Assembly: GCA_030620455.1 (NCBI GenBank)
Contig: JAUXEQ010000116.1
Span: forward strand, 1 to 5,377
Source: a bacterium
Lineage (GTDB): Bacteria; UBP14; UBA6098; B30-G16
DNA: 5,377 nt
Direction of reading: 5' to 3'
Position 1 is the first letter of the stretch. Each line of letters opens with the position of its first letter. The notes under the pieces are model-generated. The model did no database searches. It was not told the DNA's origin and saw only the letters and a program-made list of their open reading frames with translations. Both the position numbers and the translations under genes were made by a program. Positions 1 through 5,377 of this stretch are shown piece after piece.

Positions 1-830
1 GTACTTTTTGCCAATATTTCATCAATTCGCTCACGGATTATCTTATCTACTGAATCGTCAAATGATTGCTCCAAAATAGCTACCTTAGGTTTTTTATCTC
101 TCCATAAGTTTAAATCGACCGATTGTGGATCTTCTGAAATCATCGTAGCATCAAATTTATCCGGTCCAGCAATAACAGAATATAATAATGCGGAATCCAG
201 AACATCACGAGTCAGAAATCCAATCTGATCCAATGAACTTGCAAATGCAACAAGTCCATATCTCGATATTCTACCGTAGCTCGGTTTAAATCCCACAATA
301 CCAGAGAATGCTGCTGGTTGCCGTACTGAACCACCGGTATCCGAGCCCAAAGCCACAGCTGCCATGCATGAAGCTACTGCAACTGCAGAACCACCAGAAG
401 AACCACCGGCTACACACTCGTTATTAAATGGATTTATCGTTGCTCCGAAAATAGAATACTCCGTTGATGAACCCATGGCAAATTCATCCATATTAGTTTT
501 TCCAATTATTGTAGCACCCGCGTTTTTAAGTCGACTAACAGCTGTTGCGTCATACGGAGGTATAAAACTTTCAAGCATTTTCGAACCACAGGTTGTTCTC
601 ATACCTTTTGTAATAATGTTATCTTTAATCGCAATTGGTATACCAGCCATTTGGGACTGAGAATTAAAACCGTGGTGAGTGATATCGCAATCAACGGTAA
701 TAAATGCATTTAAATTGTTGTTAAATTCGAAAATATTATTGCAAAAAGAATTAAAAACCTCTCTTGGGTCAAGTTTACCAGAATGTATAAGATCGACTAA
801 TATATGGATCGGAAGTTCAACAATTTGCAT
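1..830 (-). CDS. gatA: GatA, amidase subunit of Glu-tRNA(Gln)/Asp-tRNA(Asn) amidotransferase (C-terminus missing)
   Basis: GatA hydrolyses glutamine and channels the ammonia to GatB, which converts misacylated Glu-tRNA(Gln) or Asp-tRNA(Asn) to the correct aminoacyl-tRNA in the cytoplasm. I read 276 uninterrupted codons on the minus strand from ATG at 830 to the window edge; the family is usually about 480-490 residues, so roughly the last 40% lies outside. Amidase-signature motifs are intact: GIPIAIKDNI (63-72), GKTNMDEFAMGSSTE (110-124), GGSSGGS (142-148), GSDTGGSVRQPAAF (162-175) and YGLVAFASSLDQIG (191-204). The Ser-cisSer-Lys triad maps to Lys69, Ser144 and Ser168, with the same spacing as Lys79/Ser154/Ser178 of Staphylococcus aureus GatA. 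The motifs around 110-124 and 191-204 favour GatA over other amidases. The start is fixed by an AGGAGGA site six bases upstream. The linker before the catalytic Lys is about ten residues shorter than in S. aureus. No gatC lies directly upstream; the next gene is divergent. Confidence 0.95.
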   Translation of the reverse strand, partial: MQIVELPIHILVDLIHSGKLDPREVFNSFCNNIFEFNNNLNAFITVDCDITHHGFNSQSQMAGIPIAIKDNIITKGMRTTCGSKMLESFIPPYDATAVSRLKNAGATIIGKTNMDEFAMGSSTEYSIFGATINPFNNECVAGGSSGGSAVAVASCMAAVALGSDTGGSVRQPAAFSGIVGFKPSYGRISRYGLVAFASSLDQIGFLTRDVLDSALLYSVIAGPDKFDATMISEDPQSVDLNLWRDKKPKVAILEQSFDDSVDKIIRERIDEILAKS

Positions 831-836
831 ACAAGC

Positions 837-843
837 TCCTCCT
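837..843 (-). promoter_or_regulatory. Ribosome binding site of gatA
   Basis: The minus strand reads AGGAGGA followed by six bases and then the ATG of gatA. This near-perfect Shine-Dalgarno sequence fixes the gatA start and shows that this genome uses SD-led initiation for at least some genes. Confidence 0.85.
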
Positions 844-854
844 AAATTTCTGTC

Positions 855-882
855 AATTTACCATAGGTTACAATAAAATCAA
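855..882 (-). promoter_or_regulatory. Candidate promoter of gatA
   Basis: On the minus strand, TTGATT (complement of 877-882), a 16-bp spacer and TAAATT (complement of 855-860) form a weak sigma70-like pair, four of six matches in each box. Transcription would start near 848, leaving a short leader that contains the AGGAGGA site. The surrounding DNA is so AT-rich that such pairs arise by chance, so this is only a candidate. The promoter rules of this lineage are also unknown. Confidence 0.3.
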
Positions 883-1002
883 CAAGTAATTACAACTATT
901 AATTTCAACATATCAACAAAATGAAACTATATTGAATATTTTCAAAAATCAAAAGAAATAAGGTTAATGGAAATATTAAGAGTTCAAAAACCCGAAAAGA
1001 AA

Positions 1003-1032
1003 TTGACAATACATTTGTATTGAATTTATTCT
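1003..1032 (+). promoter_or_regulatory. Candidate promoter of the cation exchanger gene
   Basis: A perfect TTGACA lies at 1003-1008, followed after 18 bp by TATTCT at 1027-1032 (four of six matches to TATAAT). Transcription would begin near 1039, almost at the start of the exchanger reading frame. An alternative in the same place is TACATTTG at 1010-1017, which fits the Bacteroidota minus-7 consensus TAnnTTTG and would start transcription about ten bases earlier; I see no matching TTTG minus-33 box for it. Either reading puts a promoter just upstream of the exchanger. Confidence 0.4.
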
Positions 1033-1044
1033 ATATATGAGATT

Positions 1045-2136
1045 TTGGGAGAAAACATAATACAATTTTTCACACAGTGGAATCTTTCAGGGCTTATTAG
1101 TGGAATAATTGTTATTGCAGGCGTGATAATCTTCGCTGGTTCAAAGTTATCCAAATTGGGTGACGAGATTTCAGAGGTTAGTGGGCTCTCGAGTTCATGG
1201 ATAGGACTAATATTTCTTGCAACCATAACCTCGATACCTGAATTAGCCACAAGCATCACAGCAGCTATAACAGGAAGCCCCAATATTGCAGTTGGAAATA
1301 TTTTTGGTAGCAATATGTTTAATATGTTAATCATAGCAATTTTGGATTTCCTTCAAGGTCCAGGTCCGGTAATGCTCTCTGTGAGTGCAACTCAAATTCT
1401 ACCAGCTTCACACGGTGTTTTTTTAATGGCTCTTGCAGCCACTGGGATATTTGCCTCAGATCAGATTCAAACTCTTACTGGTAATCCCAATGACCCATTC
1501 GCAACTGCAATTGGTTTCGTATTCAGTGCCTTTATATTGTTAGGTTGGATTGTTGGAGCAATCATAATCTTTAATGCAGAAAAGGCGACTGTATCTGACG
1601 AAAAATTCTTTAAGATACCAGATAAGAAAAAGTTACGAAATCTAATACTAAGATTTAGTATTGCTGCTATTGCTGTAATTATTTCAGGGATTATCTTAAT
1701 AGGACTCGCAACTGCTTTTGCGAATACGGATCTAAATCCATCTGGACAAGAATTTAAATTAGGTGGAAGCATTGTTGGTACAATTATTGTTGCAATTATT
1801 ACATCTCTGCCAGAATTAGTTGTTGCAATCAGTGCCTATAAAATTGGAGCAATGAATATGGCAGTTGCTAATATCTTTGGCAGCAATACATATAACATGC
1901 TTCTTTTCCCAATTATGGATATTATAATGCGGAAAAGCGTTATTGCAAGTGTTGATAGTACACATATAATTACAGCATCATTTGGAATTATTCTTATTTC
2001 AATTGCCATTATGGGTGTTATTTATAGATCGAGGAAAAGTTTCCTGTATTTAGGCTGGGATGCTTTAGCTATATTAGCTTTTTACGTAGCAGGAATATTC
2101 ATTTTTTCTGAAATTACTTTTAGAATGCCCCATTAA
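1045..2136 (+). CDS. CaCA-family sodium/calcium exchanger-like inner-membrane transporter
   Basis: Members of this superfamily sit in the cytoplasmic membrane and export Ca2+ (or another cation) in exchange for Na+ or H+. The 363-residue product has about ten hydrophobic segments in two halves separated by a charged cytoplasmic loop (about 178-202). Each half carries an alpha repeat: TSIPELATS (62-70) with GNIFGSNMFN (84-93), and TSLPELVVA (253-261) with ANIFGSNTYN (275-284). Aligned on Methanocaldococcus NCX_Mj, the ion ligands correspond to Thr62, Glu66, Ser89, Asn93 and Thr253, Glu257, Ser280, Asn284. Asn284 replaces the Asp at the NCX_Mj Asp240 / NCKX2 Asp575 position, which suggests no K+ dependence. 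The usual Gly before TS is Ile in both repeats (61, 252). The start is uncertain: there is no in-frame ATG near the N-terminus. TTG at 1045 is taken because an in-frame stop lies at 1021; its upstream SD match is poor. The ion specificity cannot be read from sequence. Confidence 0.88.
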   Translation: MGENIIQFFTQWNLSGLISGIIVIAGVIIFAGSKLSKLGDEISEVSGLSSSWIGLIFLATITSIPELATSITAAITGSPNIAVGNIFGSNMFNMLIIAILDFLQGPGPVMLSVSATQILPASHGVFLMALAATGIFASDQIQTLTGNPNDPFATAIGFVFSAFILLGWIVGAIIIFNAEKATVSDEKFFKIPDKKKLRNLILRFSIAAIAVIISGIILIGLATAFANTDLNPSGQEFKLGGSIVGTIIVAIITSLPELVVAISAYKIGAMNMAVANIFGSNTYNMLLFPIMDIIMRKSVIASVDSTHIITASFGIILISIAIMGVIYRSRKSFLYLGWDALAILAFYVAGIFIFSEITFRMPH

Positions 2137-2168
2137 TGCATCAAATCCCCTAATCTTTCGCTTATGTA

Positions 2169-2196
2169 TTGACCAAAGAGAATTCGTAATTAAATT
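2169..2196 (+). promoter_or_regulatory. Candidate promoter upstream of the small lipoprotein gene
   Basis: TTGACC at 2169-2174 (five of six matches) is followed after 16 bp by TAAATT at 2191-2196 (four of six). This would give a leader of roughly 65 bases before the TTG start at 2268. It is the best pair I found in the 131-bp gap after the exchanger, but it is weak evidence in AT-rich DNA. No convincing terminator separates the two genes, so readthrough from the exchanger gene remains possible. Confidence 0.25.
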
Positions 2197-2255
2197 AGAC
2201 TGGTTCCGGATTTTTAAACGTTGATTAGAAACGATAACGGAACTCAAACCTTAAC

Positions 2256-2262
2256 AAAGGGG
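2256..2262 (+). promoter_or_regulatory. Ribosome binding site that sets a TTG start
   Basis: AAAGGGG ends five bases before TTG at 2268. A purine-rich SD match at the right distance supports TTG as the initiation codon of the lipoprotein gene. The alternative, a later ATG inside the hydrophobic stretch, would remove the positively charged n-region of the signal peptide. Confidence 0.65.
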
Positions 2263-2267
2263 TAATT

Positions 2268-2663
2268 TTGATTAGTAAAACAAGAACAAGATTTGAATTA
2301 ACTCTATTAGTTATGATTTCAATTATTATGCTCGATGGTGGTTGTGCAGAAAAAAAATTACGTTATGATGGAAGGTTTATCTCTGTTAATGTATCAAAAA
2401 TGCCACTCGACGAATTTCAATCTGACGGATGGACAATCTTAGCCTTCGAAAGTAAAACTAATAATGACTATAGTGAATATGAGTTCTGGCTCTTTAAAAA
2501 TAATAAAAAAATTAGAGAAATAAAATTAATCAGAGATAAGGACGATAAATTCTATCTTCGTGAACAAGCTGGTTCAAAAGTTAAAAATCATGCTGTTTTC
2601 TTTGCGCCACCAGTGTATGATGCTGTGAAAGAAAGTCTGAGAACATCGTTGCTCACAGAATAA
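2268..2663 (+). CDS. Putative small lipoprotein of unknown function
   Basis: I do not recognise the family of this 131-residue product. The N-terminus looks like an export signal: basic residues (KTRTR, 4-8), a hydrophobic stretch (about 11-22) and Cys26 in the sequence LDGGC, followed by AEKK. The Cys suggests a lipoprotein cut by signal peptidase II, though Asp at position -3 of the lipobox is atypical, so simple export or an N-terminal anchor is also possible. The mature part (about 105 residues) is hydrophilic and rich in Lys, Asp, Glu and aromatic residues. It has alternating stretches such as EFWLFKNNKKIREIKLI (about 72-88) that look like beta strands, and no visible catalytic motif. 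Translation starts at TTG behind AAAGGGG. The gene lies between a cation exchanger and a sprA-like gene on the same strand; a role at the envelope, perhaps with the SprA-like protein, is inferred from position only. Confidence 0.72.
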   Translation: MISKTRTRFELTLLVMISIIMLDGGCAEKKLRYDGRFISVNVSKMPLDEFQSDGWTILAFESKTNNDYSEYEFWLFKNNKKIREIKLIRDKDDKFYLREQAGSKVKNHAVFFAPPVYDAVKESLRTSLLTE

Positions 2664-2748
2664 TTATAACAGATGAAAAGAATTAAACTTAATGAAAAAT
2701 ACGAAATTTTAAAAATAATAACAGATTTCATAAATTATGGTATACAAA

Positions 2749-2778
2749 TTGCTAATAATTATAAGAAAGGAGTATAAT
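2749..2778 (+). promoter_or_regulatory. Probable sigma70-like promoter of the sprA-like gene
   Basis: TTGCTA at 2749-2754 is followed after 18 bp by a perfect TATAAT at 2773-2778. Transcription would start near 2785 and leave a leader of about 25 bases before the ATG at 2810. This is the best promoter match in the window and suggests that the sprA-like gene has its own start in addition to any readthrough. The AAAGGAG at 2766-2772 inside the spacer resembles a ribosome binding site but has no suitable start codon after it. Confidence 0.45.
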
Positions 2779-2800
2779 TCAACTAATTAATTCGCAAAAT

Positions 2801-2806
2801 TAGGAT
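2801..2806 (+). promoter_or_regulatory. Weak ribosome binding site of the sprA-like gene
   Basis: TAGGAT, with AGGA at 2802-2805, ends about four bases before ATG 2810. The match is short and the spacing slightly tight. The start is nonetheless secure, because an in-frame TAG lies at 2801-2803 and the ATG opens a clear signal peptide. Confidence 0.45.
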
Positions 2807-2809
2807 ATT

Positions 2810-5377
2810 ATGCACACCAGAATCTTTCTAATATTTTTGTTATGTTTTTTGGTTTCCTCTGTATTAGGTCAATGGACCATACATCTCGAGGAAAAAGGTC
2901 GATATTTCCTCCCACTCAAGGATCGACTCGAGCCAGATCCATTAGAGTTAGGAGAAAATATTGCTTCTTTAAACTATAATGCAGTTCCCATAGAACGTTG
3001 GGCTGTTGCTAATTTTGAATTAGGAGTAATATTTCTTCATGAAACAATAAATGGAATTGAAGTTTATGCACCCCGAGCTATCTCTATAGAAGAATTCATG
3101 TTTGATTTACAATGGGCTGAATGGAGAAAAAGTCTTAGAACAACACATAAAGAATATAAAGAACGGGGAGTGAAGTTTGAAATTCCTATGGAACTACCAC
3201 CTGGTTTAAGAACATTTATCGGCACTGGTGGAGCAGGACTTGGAGTTTCAGGTTTATATAAAGTTACAATGGCTGGTCGAAGTCAATGGAAAAATACCGA
3301 GAATTATTATGGGAGCAAATGGCCACAACTTCAGATGGAACAGGAATCTCGATTCACTATTACTGGAAATATAGGTTCCAAAATCGAAGTACGAGTGGAT
3401 CAGGACAGCCATCGTCAAACCGAACTGGAAAATACTTTAAATATCAAATATACCGGTGAAGAAGATGATGTAATTCATAACATAGAAGCCGGGAATACAA
3501 CATTATCGTTACAAGGAGCTGAGCTTGTTGGATATAGCGAACAAATTCAAGGTCTTTTCGGCATTAAAAGCGAATTTCAGGTAGGCGATTGGAATATCAC
3601 TGCAATCGCAAGTCAGGAAAAAGGTAACACTCGACAAATTACTGTCAGACCTGAAATTGATAAAAGAAATGTTAAGAGATACGATTATGAATACAAGAAG
3701 AGAACTTATTTCTATATAGAGGATATTTTCGCATCTCACACAGCATCTGGCGACTCTATAATGGAATTTGAATTATATATAACAAGCGATGATCCAAGAT
3801 ATAGTTCCGACCTTAGCACAACTTTAGGTGCAGCCTTTATAAATCCTATGGATGTTATAGGATATCCAGATAGTGTCGTAGGTTATTTTAAAAAAATTGA
3901 CACTGATCGGTATTATTATTCTCCACGAGGTGGTTGGTTTCGACTTAAAAGTCCCGCATATGATGGAGAAGTTCTTGCAGTTAAATATGTCATAAAACGA
4001 CCAACAGGCATAATCGATTCGGTGGGAGCAATTCGTGATTCAAATTACATAATTCTAAAATTAATCAAACCTGCTAATATGTCTCCATCCCACCCATGCT
4101 GGGAATTAGAATGGCGTAATGTTTACGATCTTGGTAAAACAGATATCGACCTTCTTACGACTTACATAAAACTCTTCAGATATTTTGGTAATTCTACTGA
4201 CACAACAAATTCAATCCCAAACAATCCATTTGTTTACTTGCTTGAATGGTATGGCATGGACAGCCTCGACGAAAATGGAAATCCTGAATCTGACGGTTTA
4301 GTGGATCAAAACCTAAGATTTCTGGATCCTGCAAGAGGTGAATTAATTTTCCCTGTCCCACACCCCTTCGACCCAAAAGAAATCGATTTATTACTTTCAC
4401 CTGCTCTGATCGATTTCCCCGATTCTTTGAGAAATCCTTTGATATACAGTTCTACAGATATAACTGAAATGAGTGAAAATTCTCATATGTTTATTTTTGG
4501 TGAACTCAAAGGCTTCAGCTCGCAACAATCCTTAGGTACATATAGTATTATAAAAGGAAGTGAAGTAGTAACACTCAACGGGGAAAAACTTATTCGAAAT
4601 CAAGACTACACGATTTTATATGAGATTGGACAGATAAGATTTATATCAGATAGAGCAAAAGATCCTAACGCTAATATACGTATAACTTTCGAAGCTCAGC
4701 CATTTTTCTCTATCAAGCAAAAAACACTTTTAGGATCGCGCATTAAATATGAACTCGGTGACGACTCCTGGTTTGGGTTTACTGGTTTATATAAAAATGT
4801 TACTTCTCCTATAGAAAGACCTCAGGTTGGAAGAGAGCCTACCAGTGCATATATATTAGATACTGATCTCAGACTATCGGCTGATGTACCTTTTCTCACA
4901 GAAATGGTGGATGCAATTCCACTAGTTCAAACAGATGTTCCATCCAAAACAGTATTCAAGGCTGAAGCCGCAAAATTGTATTCTACCCCAAACACTTCTG
5001 GTGAAGCCTACATCGATGATTTCGAAAGCAGCAGAATGAGAAGCTCGATTTCAATTATCAGAACAAACTGGACTTTAGCAAGCCCACCTCTAGATTTTGA
5101 AAACCAGAACCGAGCTAAGGTTATATGGTTCAATCCTTATGTTAAAGTGCATTCTGCAGAAGTATTCCCCAACCGTATTACAACAGGTAGCACAAGTACT
5201 ATGGATTACCTTAAATTTCAATATTTTGACACAACAACTGTTGCACCTGATTCCATGGTTTGGGGAGGTATTATGCAATATCTTAATTCCTCGTATCATG
5301 ATCAACATAATACTCAATTCATGGAGATTCGGATAAGGGGAAATGTGGGAATTCTTACCATAGATATCGGTGTTATA
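2810..5377 (+). CDS. SprA-like outer-membrane protein (type IX secretion translocon family), C-terminus missing
   Basis: SprA is the giant outer-membrane beta-barrel through which type IX secretion substrates pass; in gliding Bacteroidota it is also needed for motility. I read 856 codons from ATG 2810 to the window end with no stop. The family often exceeds 2,000 residues, so well over half may be missing. A signal peptide is clear: MHTR, a hydrophobic core (5-15) and a likely cut after VLG at 20. Family-like stretches in order are GGAGLGVSG (140-148), VDQDSHRQTELENT (196-209) and YTGEEDDVIHNIEAGNT (214-230). These are followed by LFGIKSEFQVG (249-259), TAIASQEKG (264-272), GQIRFISDRAKDPNA (607-621) and GEAYIDDFESSR (731-742) with NWTLASPPLDF (753-763). 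Residues 487-499 resemble a Ca2+-binding loop. The assignment rests on remembered family motifs, not a search. The alternative is a SprA paralogue not serving type IX secretion. The gene follows a putative lipoprotein after 146 bp and has its own promoter candidate. Confidence 0.85.
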   Translation, partial: MHTRIFLIFLLCFLVSSVLGQWTIHLEEKGRYFLPLKDRLEPDPLELGENIASLNYNAVPIERWAVANFELGVIFLHETINGIEVYAPRAISIEEFMFDLQWAEWRKSLRTTHKEYKERGVKFEIPMELPPGLRTFIGTGGAGLGVSGLYKVTMAGRSQWKNTENYYGSKWPQLQMEQESRFTITGNIGSKIEVRVDQDSHRQTELENTLNIKYTGEEDDVIHNIEAGNTTLSLQGAELVGYSEQIQGLFGIKSEFQVGDWNITAIASQEKGNTRQITVRPEIDKRNVKRYDYEYKKRTYFYIEDIFASHTASGDSIMEFELYITSDDPRYSSDLSTTLGAAFINPMDVIGYPDSVVGYFKKIDTDRYYYSPRGGWFRLKSPAYDGEVLAVKYVIKRPTGIIDSVGAIRDSNYIILKLIKPANMSPSHPCWELEWRNVYDLGKTDIDLLTTYIKLFRYFGNSTDTTNSIPNNPFVYLLEWYGMDSLDENGNPESDGLVDQNLRFLDPARGELIFPVPHPFDPKEIDLLLSPALIDFPDSLRNPLIYSSTDITEMSENSHMFIFGELKGFSSQQSLGTYSIIKGSEVVTLNGEKLIRNQDYTILYEIGQIRFISDRAKDPNANIRITFEAQPFFSIKQKTLLGSRIKYELGDDSWFGFTGLYKNVTSPIERPQVGREPTSAYILDTDLRLSADVPFLTEMVDAIPLVQTDVPSKTVFKAEAAKLYSTPNTSGEAYIDDFESSRMRSSISIIRTNWTLASPPLDFENQNRAKVIWFNPYVKVHSAEVFPNRITTGSTSTMDYLKFQYFDTTTVAPDSMVWGGIMQYLNSSYHDQHNTQFMEIRIRGNVGILTIDIGVI

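Noticed and set aside
364..876. Plus-strand open frames of 98 and 65 codons opposite gatA
   Set aside because: They run antisense to the strongly conserved gatA frame and their translations show no coherent protein features.
932..945. Small inverted repeat TTGAA-TATT-TTCAA as a terminator or operator
   Set aside because: Only five AT-rich base pairs with no T-run; expected by chance in this composition.
1026..1772. Minus-strand open frames of about 100 codons within the exchanger
   Set aside because: Shadows of a well-supported gene; the hydrophobic repeats of the exchanger read out of frame produce long stop-free stretches.
2197..2220. CTGGTTCCGG followed by TTTTT as an intrinsic terminator after the exchanger gene
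   Set aside because: The stem would have about four pairs with a wobble and a two-base loop, too weak to be a terminator.
2263..2270. TAATTTTG as a Bacteroidota minus-7 promoter element
   Set aside because: It overlaps the TTG start codon and follows the ribosome binding site, so a promoter there could not serve this gene.
2766..2779. AAAGGAG as a ribosome binding site for another gene start
   Set aside because: No ATG, GTG or TTG follows at a usable distance before a stop; it lies in the promoter spacer of the sprA-like gene.
3509..5336. Open frames of 68-79 codons on both strands inside the sprA-like gene
   Set aside because: The sprA-like frame runs uninterrupted through all of them and carries family motifs, so these are chance frames.

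Overview
This window is AT-rich bacterial DNA holding four protein genes, two of them cut by the window edges. The marker for the organism is the large gene at the right edge. It encodes a SprA-like outer-membrane protein, the translocon family of the type IX secretion / gliding system, which is known mainly from Bacteroidota and related FCB-group lineages (Marinimicrobia, Ignavibacteria and similar). With the AT-rich composition, I infer an FCB-group bacterium, possibly uncultured. The sequence alone does not fix the phylum.

Layout. Positions 1-830 (minus strand) carry the N-terminal 276 codons of gatA, the amidase subunit of the glutamyl-tRNA(Gln)/aspartyl-tRNA(Asn) amidotransferase. An AT-rich divergent intergenic region (about 844-1044) holds candidate promoters for both directions. 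A Ca2+/cation antiporter (CaCA) family exchanger follows on the plus strand to 2136; its start codon is non-canonical and uncertain. After a 131-bp gap comes a small putative lipoprotein gene of unknown function (2268-2663), starting at TTG behind a strong ribosome binding site. A 146-bp gap then contains the best sigma70-like promoter of the window (TTGCTA, 18 bp, TATAAT). The sprA-like gene runs from 2810 off the right edge: 856 codons are visible with no stop.

How they may work together. gatA is housekeeping and divergently transcribed, so it is probably unrelated to the rest. The other three genes all lie on the plus strand and encode envelope proteins: an inner-membrane ion exchanger, a putative lipoprotein and an outer-membrane translocon-type protein. 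The gaps and separate promoter candidates argue against one tight operon. The most interesting possibility is that the unrecognised lipoprotein belongs with the SprA-like protein. The SprA-like protein also carries a Ca2+-loop-like motif close to a Ca2+ exchanger gene. Both links are inference. No RNA genes, mobile elements, CRISPR arrays or convincing terminators were seen.
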